From Gordonia pseudamarae (GTDB lineage Bacteria > Actinomycetota > Actinomycetes > Mycobacteriales > Mycobacteriaceae), in assembly GCF_025273675.1 (NCBI RefSeq), contig NZ_CP045809.1, positions 1,302,001 through 1,366,000 on the forward strand: 64,000 bases of DNA, written 5' to 3'. The position numbers were made by a program, and so were the translations under genes. This document shows, one piece after another, positions 7,774 to 15,388 of this stretch. A model generated the notes under the pieces. It did not search any database and had not been told where the DNA came from. It worked only from the letters and a program-made list of their open reading frames with translations. Every line of letters starts with the position of its first letter. Positions within the stretch are counted from its first letter, which is position 1.

Positions 7774-8547
7774 ATGAAATTGCGTGCGCGTCGTGCTCTT
7801 GCCGCGGCCATGATGTCATCTGCGCTGGTCACCGGGGCCGTAGTGGCGGCTCCGACGGCATCGGCCGCTCCCAAGGCCCCCGCTCAGACCGATCAGTCCG
7901 CGGCCATCCGGCTCGCGCTGGAGGACGTGGCCGATCGGACCCTGGTCAGGCATCAGTACGACACCACCGCCGCCGACAGCATCGCGGCGGCCAACGAGCT
8001 GCTCAAGGGCCTGGGCATCACGCCGTTCACACCCACCGTGGGCGCCTGCACCGACTTCAGCATCTCCACCGCGCTCGGCGGCGCCGTGCCGGGGCCGTAC
8101 ACGCCGGGCCTCGGTGACCTCACCATCAAACTGCCCTGGCCGCTGAACAAGACTGTTGACGCCAACGCGATCAAGAAGGGCGAGGTCATGTTCGGTTTCG
8201 TTCCGGTCGGGCAGTTCTCCGACAGGTCCGACAGGTCCGGGATGAGGGTGGCCTGGCTCAACGTGAACACCCTCCAGAGCGGGCTCGGCGCGCCGATGGA
8301 CGGGTTGGCCGAGACGATCGTCAACGCCGTCGCCCAGCGCATCGAGGAGGCCGGGATCCCGGGTGCCAAGGGCATCGCCGAAACCGCCCTCACTCCGCTG
8401 GTGAAGCTGCTGCCCACCAACGGCGCGCGGGGTGGTCTCGTCGAGACGGGCCAGGGTACGGTGCTCGCAGCCATCTACGGCACCATCAAGAACGGTGACG
8501 CCACCTGCTATTACTTCCCCTCGCTGGGTATCGCGACAGCAAAGTAG
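7774..8547 (+). CDS. Secreted protein of unknown function
   Basis: A 257-residue exported protein. The start at ATG 7774 follows GAGGAGAA. A Sec signal peptide is clear: basic MKLRARRALA, hydrophobic core with SSALVTGAVVAAPT, and AXA cleavage site ASAAP near residue 32. The mature part has no recognised domain. Two cysteines (VGACTDF and DATCYYF) could form a disulfide, and the segments GLGDLTIKLPWPLNKTV and KKGEVMFGFVPVGQ look beta-rich. A nine-base duplication gives SDRSDRSG in the middle. It resembles conserved secreted proteins of mycolata with no assigned role. Confidence 0.75.
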   Translation: MKLRARRALAAAMMSSALVTGAVVAAPTASAAPKAPAQTDQSAAIRLALEDVADRTLVRHQYDTTAADSIAAANELLKGLGITPFTPTVGACTDFSISTALGGAVPGPYTPGLGDLTIKLPWPLNKTVDANAIKKGEVMFGFVPVGQFSDRSDRSGMRVAWLNVNTLQSGLGAPMDGLAETIVNAVAQRIEEAGIPGAKGIAETALTPLVKLLPTNGARGGLVETGQGTVLAAIYGTIKNGDATCYYFPSLGIATAK

Positions 8548-8558
8548 TGCTGTGATTC

Positions 8559-8598
8559 AGCCCGCCGTGGCCCGCCGTCACGCAGTGTCCGGCGGGCT
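8559..8598. terminator. Terminator-like inverted repeat
   Basis: AGCCCGCCG (8559-8567) and CGGCGGGCT (8590-8598) are exact reverse complements just after the stop of the secreted protein gene and before the FHA gene. The loop is long and there is no T-run, as is common in high-GC actinobacteria. Confidence 0.4.
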
Positions 8599-8609
8599 AC
8601 AGTGGGGCC

Positions 8610-10181
8610 ATGTCGGGCGTTGAATATCCGAGGGTGACGCTGGTTCCGGGTGATGGGGTTGTCATCCGGACACCGGCTTTCTTCTGTGTTGTGGCCGCAG
8701 GGACACCCGAGCCGGTTCTCGCCGCGATCGCGGGCATCGAGTCAGACGTCGAAACACCCGACGGGGTCACCCGTCGAGGTCGGCATCTGGTCCGGGCGAT
8801 CGCCCAGCTGGTGGCCACCGCCGACGACGACATCGACATGGCCTTCGCCGCCACCGACCGGGTCGGCATCGCCGCCTTCCTGAACGGACGGGTGTTCGCC
8901 GAGGTCGACGGGCGCCGGATCGAACCGGGTCCGGGTACGCCGTTCGACCGGGCGCTGCCGTGGTCGCACGAGGGATTCGGGCTGTATCTGGCCGGAATCA
9001 CGCCCGCCGAGCCCGGGCGGGAAAGGTTCGATCTGGTGCGCGGCGTCGTCCCGGCGGCGGGTGCGCTGTTGCATGTTCCCGTCGGGCTGCGCAGTACCCA
9101 GATCGTTCCCGACACGGGACAGCGGGGCCGGCTGCGCGCGCAACCGGCGCGGTCCGGTCCGGTCGAACAGTTGAAGCCGGTCACCGGCTCGGTGACCGGA
9201 GAGTTGCCCGTCACCGCGCCATTGGCCCACGAACGCCCACCGGCGTCCGCCGAAGCGCCCGCGTCCTCGTCCGGGCCCGAGGTGCCGCCCGGGCCGGAGG
9301 TGGCGCCGGAGACGGCGGCACCGGCCGCGACCGAACCGTGGGCGGCCGGAAGCCCGCGGGAACCGGGCGACGGCGAACCGGCGACCGACGACCTCGCACC
9401 GGCGCGGGCCGATCCCGGACCGTCGATTCCGGCGCCGCAGGACCCGCCCGCCCCCGACGTCGAGGCGCCGGTACCCGCTGGACACCGGCCGGGCGCGCCC
9501 ACGCCGCCGGTCTCCAATTCCGTGATGAAATCTTCTGTTGTGTCCCCTTCTGGGGCAACCGATCACCCGGGACCCACTCCGCCCGGCCCGGGCTCGGGTC
9601 GTGCGGCGCCGACCCAGTTCGACGGGCCGTACGTGCCGGTGGGGGCGGCGGGGACCGGCTATGCCCCGGACGGGTTCGACGCCGTCACCGATGTGGCCCA
9701 CTCACGTCCGATGGCCTACGGAATCCGCTGTCCGCAGGGGCATCTCAACCATCCCGATGCCCGCTGGTGTGCCGAGTGCAGGCAGCCGCTGGCGCTGGGG
9801 CCCGGGGTGCTGGTGAAAGGGGAGCGGCCGGCGCTGGGCAGGCTGATCCTCGACCAGGGTACCGAGGTGATCCTCGATGAGACACTGATCTTGGGCAGGC
9901 TCACCGGTTCGGGTCAACCGGCCCCGCAATCGACTCCCAAACTTGTTCAGGTACGCGATGATTCGGGGTTATTGTCGCGAAAGCACGTGGAGTTCCGGCT
10001 GGTCGAATGGACGGTGCAGATCCTGGATCTGCATTCGGCCAACGGTACCTACGTCTCGAGTCCGAGCACGGTGGAGATCCGGCTGGCACCAGGACGTCCG
10101 CATGTCCTGGTGCCCGGCGCGCGGATTCGGGTGGGTGGCCGGACGGTGATGTTCGAGTCCGCCTATGTGATCGCAGGTTAG
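8610..10181 (+). CDS. FHA domain protein with zinc ribbon
   Basis: A 523-residue protein in three parts. Residues 1-180 form a folded N-terminal domain (MSGVEYPRVTLVPGDGVVIR...) of unknown function. Residues about 180-360 are a Pro/Ala/Glu-rich linker. A zinc ribbon follows at about residues 372-393 (CPQGHLNHP and WCAEC), then a C-terminal FHA domain with the phosphothreonine-binding residues in LILGRLTGSG, LSRKHVEF and DLHSANGTYV. FHA domains read phosphothreonines made by Ser/Thr kinases; no kinase is next to it here. Similar N-domain/zinc-ribbon/FHA proteins occur in mycolata, some near type VII secretion genes, which are not seen here. Confidence 0.8.
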   Translation: MSGVEYPRVTLVPGDGVVIRTPAFFCVVAAGTPEPVLAAIAGIESDVETPDGVTRRGRHLVRAIAQLVATADDDIDMAFAATDRVGIAAFLNGRVFAEVDGRRIEPGPGTPFDRALPWSHEGFGLYLAGITPAEPGRERFDLVRGVVPAAGALLHVPVGLRSTQIVPDTGQRGRLRAQPARSGPVEQLKPVTGSVTGELPVTAPLAHERPPASAEAPASSSGPEVPPGPEVAPETAAPAATEPWAAGSPREPGDGEPATDDLAPARADPGPSIPAPQDPPAPDVEAPVPAGHRPGAPTPPVSNSVMKSSVVSPSGATDHPGPTPPGPGSGRAAPTQFDGPYVPVGAAGTGYAPDGFDAVTDVAHSRPMAYGIRCPQGHLNHPDARWCAECRQPLALGPGVLVKGERPALGRLILDQGTEVILDETLILGRLTGSGQPAPQSTPKLVQVRDDSGLLSRKHVEFRLVEWTVQILDLHSANGTYVSSPSTVEIRLAPGRPHVLVPGARIRVGGRTVMFESAYVIAG

Positions 10182-10211
10182 GTGTTCGCCGGGTAGCCCG
10201 ATAAACATGGG

Positions 10212-10230
10212 TGAGGGTACCCTTACCTCA
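10212..10230. promoter_or_regulatory. IdeR/DtxR-like iron box
   Basis: TGAGGGTACCCTTACCTCA immediately precedes and touches the methyltransferase start codon. Its reverse complement TGAGGTAAGGGTACCCTCA matches the actinobacterial iron-box pattern TTAGGTAAGGCTACCCTAA at 16 of 19 positions by eye. A site at this position could block transcription or translation start when iron is sufficient. Confidence 0.55.
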
Positions 10231-11024
10231 TGGCTGATCTCGACGGCGTCTCCGCGACCACCCTCTGGACGCTCCGCAACCGTGCGCTGGAGGCACGCCG
10301 GCCGGACTCGACGTTCACCGATCCGCTCGCGGTGCGGATGTACGAGGCCATCGACACCGATTTCGAGCGGTTCGGCACACCCAGTCAGTCGCATCCGCTG
10401 CGCGCGCTCGCCGTCGATAAGGAGATCAACGACTTTCTCGACACGCACCCGGACGGGACCGTCGTCGCGCTCGCCGAGGGTTTGCAGACCACGTACTGGC
10501 GGCTCGGCCGTCCGGTGAAACGCTGGGTCGGCGTCGATCTGCCCGAGGTGATCACGTTGCGGGAGAAGCTGTTACCGGCCGAGGACGCCATCGAGCATAT
10601 CGCCGGCTCGGCGCTGGACACCTCGTGGGCCGACGGCATCGACACAGATTCCGGGGTAATCATCACGGCAGAAGGTCTGCTGATGTACCTCGAACCGGAC
10701 GAGGCGCGCACACTGATCGGTTTCCTGGCCGCCCGCTTTCCCGGTGCCACCCTCGTCTTCGACTCGATTCCGCACTGGTTTTCACGAAAAACACTGTCCG
10801 GCTTGACTCTTGCCAACGGCTATCAAACCCCGCCGATGCCGTACGCGTTGACCTACGGTGAAGCGGAGAAGCTCGTGGAGATCGATGGTGTGGCCGAGGT
10901 GGGCGACATCGCGCTGCCGCCCGGTCGCGGGGTCTGGAAGTCCTCGATCCTGCGCCGGATCGGTGATCTGCCCCTTGTCCGTGATGTGCGCCCGCACCTG
11001 TTGCGTCTGCGATTCGCCGACTGA
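10230..11024 (+). CDS. Class I SAM-dependent methyltransferase (leucine carboxyl methyltransferase-like)
   Basis: A 264-residue O-methyltransferase of the LCMT/PPM family common in mycolata. Recognisable parts are the N-terminal SATTLWTLRNRALEA and FTDPLAVRMYE, then GTVVALAEGLQTTYWRLG (in place of the usual G-G-L-D-x-R motif), VGVDLPEVI (acidic SAM-binding loop), and ITAEGLLMYLEPDE, a family hallmark. The methyl acceptor is unknown. An iron-box-like palindrome overlaps its start codon, suggesting iron-dependent expression and possibly a role with a siderophore or another low-iron metabolite (inference). Confidence 0.85.
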   Translation: MADLDGVSATTLWTLRNRALEARRPDSTFTDPLAVRMYEAIDTDFERFGTPSQSHPLRALAVDKEINDFLDTHPDGTVVALAEGLQTTYWRLGRPVKRWVGVDLPEVITLREKLLPAEDAIEHIAGSALDTSWADGIDTDSGVIITAEGLLMYLEPDEARTLIGFLAARFPGATLVFDSIPHWFSRKTLSGLTLANGYQTPPMPYALTYGEAEKLVEIDGVAEVGDIALPPGRGVWKSSILRRIGDLPLVRDVRPHLLRLRFAD

Positions 11025-11039
11025 TCTCGGCGGCCGACG

Positions 11040-11816
11040 CTAGTCGGTGGGTCCGGCGGGCGGCCAGTACCGGCTGTCGGGGGTGTTGCGGGCGCCGAAG
11101 ATCGCCTGCCCCACCCGGACACAGGTGGCGCCCTCCTCGATGGCCAGTTCGTAGTCACCGGACATGCCCATCGACAGTTCGCCCGGCCCGATGAGTTCGG
11201 GGGAACTCTCGCGTGCCCGATCCCGCAGCGTGCGCAGTGTGCCGAAGCATGTGCGCACCCGGCCGGTATCGGCGGTGAACAGCGCCAGCGTCATCAGGCC
11301 CTGCACCTTGAGGGTCTCGAACCGCGGCAACTCGTGGAGAAAGCCGTCCAGCTCGGCCGGTGGCAGCCCGAACTTCGACTCCTCGGCGGACGTGTTGACC
11401 TGCACAAACACCTCGAGGGTTCGTCCCAATTCGGTCAGCTTGCGATCGAGTGCGTCGGCGACCCGCAGATTGTCCAGCGCCTGGAACTCGGTCGCGAACA
11501 AGGCCACGTCCTTGGCCTTGTTGGTTTGCAGGTGCCCGATGACCGCCCACTCGACGCCCAGATCGGCCAGGTTCGCGGATTTGCGTTTGGCTTCCTGGAC
11601 CTTGTTCTCGCCCAGCCGGTGACAGCCGGCGGCGATCGCCTGCCGCAGCCGTTCCTCGGGCACCGTCTTGCTCACCGGCAGCAGCCGCACGTTCTGCGCG
11701 GACCGCCCGGCACGGGCGGCGGCCGCCTCGATGTTGGCCTGCACGGCCGCGAGATTCGCTGCGAACTCGGCGGTGGTATTCGCGTACGGGTGCGGTGCGG
11801 GGACGGAATCGGCCAT
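11040..11816 (-). CDS. YggS/PLPBP family pyridoxal-phosphate-binding protein
   Basis: A 258-residue alanine-racemase-like fold protein involved in PLP homeostasis. The PLP-binding Lys lies in RLLPVSKTVPEERL near residue 50; other family motifs are HRLGENKVQEA, VIGHLQTNKAK, VFVQVNTSAEESKFG, LMTLALF and LSMGMSGDYELAIEEGATCVRVG. In many actinobacteria this gene sits in the division cluster, but here it stands alone at the edge of the accessory island. It appears to be the last core gene on this side. Confidence 0.93.
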   Translation of the reverse strand: MADSVPAPHPYANTTAEFAANLAAVQANIEAAAARAGRSAQNVRLLPVSKTVPEERLRQAIAAGCHRLGENKVQEAKRKSANLADLGVEWAVIGHLQTNKAKDVALFATEFQALDNLRVADALDRKLTELGRTLEVFVQVNTSAEESKFGLPPAELDGFLHELPRFETLKVQGLMTLALFTADTGRVRTCFGTLRTLRDRARESSPELIGPGELSMGMSGDYELAIEEGATCVRVGQAIFGARNTPDSRYWPPAGPTD

Positions 11817-11899
11817 GGGCCAACGTTAGCGCCCGTCCTGATCCTGCCGGAACCGGTCACCTCTGCGCCGTCCGCGTGGACCGGCCGGTTCCGTCGAAC

Positions 11900-12085
11900 A
11901 TGCGGCCCGACGATCTCGTCGAACGAGGCCGGCCAGGCCCGCCCCGTGCCGGCGGCCGGGCGGGTTCCGGTCTGCCCGTAGTAGCGCGTCAGCGCGGTCG
12001 CCGCGTCCCGGTCGCCTACGACCACGCTGTTCAGTAGATACCGGTGGCCCTGCCCGGTCGTCATCACCGGGATCGAGACCGTCAC
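11900..12085 (-). pseudogene. Remnant of a MobF (TrwC-like) conjugative relaxase, N-terminal piece
   Basis: On the minus strand, from a GTG at 12085, the frame reads VTVSIPVMTTGQGHRYLLNS, then GDRDAATALTRYYGQTGT and ASFDEIVG. This resembles the start of TrwC/TraA-type relaxases (VSIxKMxAGxGYxYLLRxVAxGD...LTxYYxxxGxPPG), including the paired Tyr. After about 62 residues similarity stops, and the frame runs on antisense into yggS without recognisable motor or helicase domains. It is a truncated remnant of a conjugative element at the island border. An in-frame ATG at 12145 would add 20 unrelated residues. No other gene is seen in 11817-12253. Confidence 0.5.
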
Positions 12086-12253
12086 ACCCTGCAGGTACGT
12101 GCGTGGCCGAACGTGGACATTCGTGAGGGTAACGACCGCAGTCATGGCGCGCTTTCGAGCCCGTCGTGACAAAGGGACTGCGGCAGCAGTCCGCACGTTG
12201 AACTTCGCCCGCATCGATGCGCCCACGGCCGGGTGGCCCCTCACGTGGGCCGG

Positions 12254-12282
12254 TGCCAGACCCTGATGGGGACTGCCTGGCA
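12254..12282. promoter_or_regulatory. Shared island motif, copy A
   Basis: TGCCAGACCCTGATGG followed by GGACTGCCTGGCA forms an imperfect palindrome ending in TGCCA/TGGCA arms, 28 bases upstream of the MmyB-like regulator start. The TGSCAGACCCTG core recurs at 15335 and 18543, and a related form at 19251. Confidence 0.55.
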
Positions 12283-12309
12283 ATGAAACAGTCGATCTAC
12301 CATCAAAAT

Positions 12310-13191
12310 ATGGACAATCGAGCTGAGACCCGCGAGTTCCTCATGACCCGCCGGGCGAAGCTGAGCCCGGAGGACACCGGTCTGCCGGACTTCGGCGGCA
12401 TCCGCCGGGTCCCGGGGCTGCGCCGCGAGGAGGTCGCGCTGCTGGCCGGGGTCAGCGTCGAGTACTACACGCGCCTGGAGCGCGGCGGGCTCGCCGGGGT
12501 CTCCGACGGCGTCCTCGACGCCCTCGTCCGGGCACTGCAGCTCGACGACGCCGAGCGCGAGCACCTGTTCGACCTCAGCCGGGCCGCCGGACCCGCGCCG
12601 AAGACCGCGCGGAAGAAGCGCGGCCAGGTCTCGGCGAGCCTGCAGCGGCTGCTGGACGGCATGACCGGGGTGCCGGCGTTCATCCGCAACGGCCGCCTCG
12701 ACGTGCTGGCGATCAACGCGCTGGGCCAAATGCTCTACTCGGAGGCGTTCGTGCACTCCGCGCGACCGGTGAACCTGGCCCGGTTCTGCTTCCTCGACGA
12801 GGGTGCGCACCGGCTCTACCCGGACTGGCAGAAGGCCGCCGACATCGCCGTCGCGCTGCTGCACACCGAGGCCGGCCGAGACCCCTCCGATGACGGGCTG
12901 ACCGAACTGGTGGGCGAGCTGAACACGAGGTCGGAGGACTTCCGCACGCTCTGGGCCAAGCACGACGTGCGACTGCACCAGAACGGCTACAAGGACTTCC
13001 GCCACCCCCTCGTCGGCGACCTGCACCTGAGCATTGACGCCCTGGAGATGCCCGCCCAGCACGGGCTGACGCTCACCGCCTACAGCGCCGATCCGAACAC
13101 GCCGTCGGAGGCACGGATGCGGCGGCTGGCCGAGCAGGTCCACGGCACCGACGGCGCTCGGATAGCCGCGAGGGCGTCCACTGCGGAGTAG
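12310..13191 (+). CDS. XRE-type HTH regulator with MmyB-like ligand-binding domain
   Basis: A 293-residue regulator. The N-terminal HTH (FLMTRRAKLSPEDTGL, VPGLRREEVALLAGVSVEYY, TRLERG) is followed by a MmyB-like PAS-fold domain (VPAFIRNGRLDVLAINALGQ, NLARFCFLDEGAHRLYPDW, HPLVGDLHLSIDAL). MmyB-like domains are known to bind fatty-acid-like ligands, and such regulators often sit beside short-chain dehydrogenase genes; SDR remnants are indeed next to it. The start is set at ATG 12310 (MDNRAETREF), the family start; ATG 12283 is possible. The shared motif lies just upstream, so it probably controls itself and the island genes. Confidence 0.85.
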   Translation: MDNRAETREFLMTRRAKLSPEDTGLPDFGGIRRVPGLRREEVALLAGVSVEYYTRLERGGLAGVSDGVLDALVRALQLDDAEREHLFDLSRAAGPAPKTARKKRGQVSASLQRLLDGMTGVPAFIRNGRLDVLAINALGQMLYSEAFVHSARPVNLARFCFLDEGAHRLYPDWQKAADIAVALLHTEAGRDPSDDGLTELVGELNTRSEDFRTLWAKHDVRLHQNGYKDFRHPLVGDLHLSIDALEMPAQHGLTLTAYSADPNTPSEARMRRLAEQVHGTDGARIAARASTAE

Positions 13192-13204
13192 TCCCTCCTG
13201 TTCG

Positions 13205-13310
13205 CTACCCGGGCAGATCGGTGGCGGTGATCGCAGCTGAGAGCCGCCAGAGCTCCTCGGCGCCGGGGCGGTCGACGGCGTACGGTTCGACTCCGCCGGG
13301 TCCAGGTGGT
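13205..13310 (-). pseudogene. C-terminal remnant of a short-chain dehydrogenase
   Basis: A minus-strand frame ending at the TAG at 13205-13207 reads GGVEPYAVDRPGAEELWRLS, then AAITATDLPG. This is the typical C-terminus of the SDR subgroup that neighbours MmyB-like regulators. No catalytic or nucleotide-binding part precedes it in frame, so only the tail survives. Confidence 0.45.
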
Positions 13311-13395
13311 CATTGAGTGGCTCCTTTCATGTTTCATGTATGGGGTGTCGTATCGAATGCCGCGTTGCGAGGCAGAGGCGGGATCCCTCTGAAGG

Positions 13396-13419
13396 GGCCG
13401 CTCGTAGGGATGAGCGGCC
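13396..13419. terminator. Hairpin between two SDR remnants
   Basis: GGCCGCTC (13396-13403) and GAGCGGCC (13412-13419) pair perfectly around an eight-base loop, downstream of the minus-strand SDR remnant and aldo/keto reductase. Possible terminator. Confidence 0.35.
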
Positions 13420-13432
13420 GGTGCGGCGGAAT

Positions 13433-13532
13433 CGTTGGCACCCACCTCGGCGAATAGCTCGGCGATGGCGAGGCCGATCCCCTTGCTCGCCCCCGTGACG
13501 ATCGCTGTCTTGTCTTCCAGTAGTGCGCGCAT
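13433..13532 (-). pseudogene. N-terminal remnant of a short-chain dehydrogenase
   Basis: The start ATG at 13532 has a strong GGAGGAGAGG ribosome binding site. The product begins MRALLEDKTAIVTGASKGIG and continues LAIAELFAEVGAN, which is a classical SDR Rossmann start with TGxxxGIG. After Asn33 similarity stops and the frame drifts into non-SDR sequence. It is the last gene of the AKR-cupin-AKR operon, truncated after about 33 codons. Confidence 0.7.
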
Positions 13533-13578
13533 CTGCGTGCCTCTCCTCCGTTGAGAAGTGTTCGCGTCTTTGTTGGTG

Positions 13579-14436
13579 TCACTTGCCGCTGTAGACGGGG
13601 AAGGCGCCGGCCTCGCCGTAGTCCTGGTCGTGCAGGTTCTGCAGCGCAGCCATGTCGTCGTCGGAGATGGTGAAGTCGACCTGGGCGTTAGAGCGCATGT
13701 GGTCGGGATTCGCCGTCTTCGGCAGAGACACGGTGCCCAGCTGGATGGTGTAGCGGATGCACAGCTGTGGCACGGTGACGGCGTACTTCTCGGCCATCGC
13801 GTTGACGTCGGCGTTGTCGAGGATCTCGCCGTGGGCGATGGGTGAGTAGGCCTCGACGCGGATGCCCTTGGACTCGCAGTAGTCCAGCAGCTCGGTCGGG
13901 GTGTTGCCGGCGTGGACGAGCAACTGGTTGACGTGCGGCGTAACGGTCGCGGTCTCCAGCAGGCTGTCGAGATCGGACTGCAGGAAGTTCGACACGCCGA
14001 TCGCGCGGACCTTGCCCGCCTGGTGCGCCTCTTCGAGGGCCTTCCAGGCCTGTCGGTTCCCATCTGCGTAGTCCCCGCCGCGGAAGTCCGCCCAGGGCTG
14101 CGGAGCATGGATGAGGAACAGGTCGACGTAGTCCAGGTCCATCGTGGCCAACGACTCGTCGATCGCGGCGACCGCACTGTCGTAGTCCTTGATCTCCGCG
14201 GCGAGCTTCGTGGAGACGAAGAGGGCCTCACGGGCGACGCCGGAGGTGCGCACGCCTTCGCCGACACCTCGCTCGTTGCCGTAGGCCTGGGCGGTGTCGA
14301 TGTTGCGGTAGCCGATCTCGACCGCTGCGCGGACGGCGTCGGCGGCTTGGTCGTCGTCGATGAACCAGGTGCCCAGCCCCAGCTTGGGGATCTCGACGCC
14401 GCCGGTCAGGGTGTAGGTCTCGTTCAGAATGCTCAT
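13579..14436 (-). CDS. Aldo/keto reductase
   Basis: A 285-residue NADPH-dependent AKR of the 2,5-diketo-gluconate reductase-like group. The catalytic tetrad is complete: Asp in RNIDTAQAYGNE, Tyr in AYGNE, Lys in LFVSTKLAAE and His in DLFLIHAPQPW. GVSNF and the C-terminal SLPKTANPDHMRSN cofactor-binding segment are present. It probably reduces aldehydes or ketones. It is co-directional with the cupin gene ten bases upstream and with the deleted AKR before that. Confidence 0.93.
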   Translation of the reverse strand: MSILNETYTLTGGVEIPKLGLGTWFIDDDQAADAVRAAVEIGYRNIDTAQAYGNERGVGEGVRTSGVAREALFVSTKLAAEIKDYDSAVAAIDESLATMDLDYVDLFLIHAPQPWADFRGGDYADGNRQAWKALEEAHQAGKVRAIGVSNFLQSDLDSLLETATVTPHVNQLLVHAGNTPTELLDYCESKGIRVEAYSPIAHGEILDNADVNAMAEKYAVTVPQLCIRYTIQLGTVSLPKTANPDHMRSNAQVDFTISDDDMAALQNLHDQDYGEAGAFPVYSGK

Positions 14437-14446
14437 GATTGTCAGT

Positions 14447-14875
14447 TCACTTTCCGTTGTTGGGCAGCTGGCCGTAGACCTCGTCGGTGACCGGCTCGAG
14501 CCATTCGTTCCTCACGCCCTCGCCGGGCGTGATGAAGGCCAGGTGGGAGAACCACGCGTCGGCCTTCGCTCCGTGCCAGTGCTTGGTTCCGGCCGGCACG
14601 CGGATCGCGGTGCCCGGGACCATGCTGACCGGGTCCTCGCCTTCGGCCTGGTACCAACCGGAGCCTGCGGTGCACAGAAGGATCTGATCGCCGCCGCCGT
14701 TTTCACCGTGGTGGATGTGCCAATTGTTGCGGCATCCCGGCTCGAACGACACATTCGACACCGGCACGCTGCCATCGGTCAGCGGGGCGAGGTAGCTCTG
14801 TCCGATGAAGTACTGCGCGAACGCGTCGTTGGGCTCCCCGGTCGGGAAGATCTGGTCGAATCCGTTCTCACTCAT
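14447..14875 (-). CDS. Cupin domain protein, cytoplasmic
   Basis: A 142-residue single-domain cupin without signal peptide. Metal-binding motif 1 is in NNWHIHHGENGGGDQ and motif 2 in GTKHWHGAKAD. The C-terminal segment (SHLAF...EWLEPVTDEVYGQL) closely parallels the lipoprotein cupin at 17925-18479 (THIAV...EWMEHVTDEQYLDQ), so the two are paralogues in different compartments. Such cupins are often co-encoded with AKR and CMD-like proteins; the reaction is unknown. Confidence 0.88.
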   Translation of the reverse strand: MSENGFDQIFPTGEPNDAFAQYFIGQSYLAPLTDGSVPVSNVSFEPGCRNNWHIHHGENGGGDQILLCTAGSGWYQAEGEDPVSMVPGTAIRVPAGTKHWHGAKADAWFSHLAFITPGEGVRNEWLEPVTDEVYGQLPNNGK

Positions 14876-14909
14876 TCCATTCTCCTTCTGTTCGATCGCG
14901 CCTGGATGG

Positions 14910-15245
14910 TCACCAGGCGTAGGACTGCGGGGCGACGCCGGGACCGGGCCGGATCCGGTCCAACTCAGTCAGCGTCTCGGCGTCCAGCACGATCTCGTCA
15001 CGCCTGCCGGTGTGCTGGAGCCATTCGCCGATGATCTCCTCGGAGGTGCCGAAGCCCTGGATCATGTCCGGTGTCTGCGGACCGCCGTAGACATCGGCGG
15101 TGTCGATGTGGTTGATGCTGAGGTCGAAGGCTCGGTCCAGGACCTCGAAGGCCTCGTCCTTGCCGGCGGCGTCGCCGAAGTTCATGGCGCCCAGCGCGAT
15201 CCTCGAGACCTGTAGGCCGGACCGGCTCAGATGCGCGTACTCCAT
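14910..15245 (-). pseudogene. Aldo/keto reductase with large in-frame internal deletion
   Basis: The 111-codon frame starts like a normal AKR (MEYAHLSRSGLQVSRIALGA, then HIDTADVYGG and GTSEEIIGEWLQHTGRRDEIVL) but jumps directly to an AKR C-terminus (AETLTELDRIRPGPG...SYAW). About 200 residues are missing compared with the usual 320-340, including the catalytic Lys and His and most of the barrel. The frame stays open and has an upstream GAGGAGAG, so it is translated in principle, but it cannot form an AKR fold. ATG at 15245 is the family start. Confidence 0.75.
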
Positions 15246-15334
15246 GGCTCTGCTCGTTCTCTCCTCGCGTCTGTTCATCGCCTGTGCGTCTGTTCATCGC
15301 TTGTGATTCCACGCTAGGCCGGTACCCGGGCCGG

Positions 15335-15364
15335 TGGCAGACCCTGCTGGTACCACCCCTGGCC
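15335..15364. promoter_or_regulatory. Shared island motif, copy B
   Basis: TGGCAGACCCTGCTGG then TACCACCCCTGGCC lies about 90 bases upstream of the deleted AKR gene that heads the AKR-cupin-AKR operon. It shares TGGCAGACCCTGCTG with copy C at 18543. Confidence 0.55.
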
Positions 15365-15388
15365 CAGGCTCCCCGGCGGCGGTCGGGA

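Noticed and set aside
8220..8240. Nine-base direct duplication in the secreted protein gene
   Set aside because: GACAGGTCC repeated twice keeps the frame and gives SDRSDRSG; too short to mean more than local slippage.
11817..12253. Second copy of the tRNA-Ala 3' end as an attachment-site repeat
   Set aside because: I looked for the T-arm and acceptor words of the tRNA near the relaxase remnant and found no convincing match.
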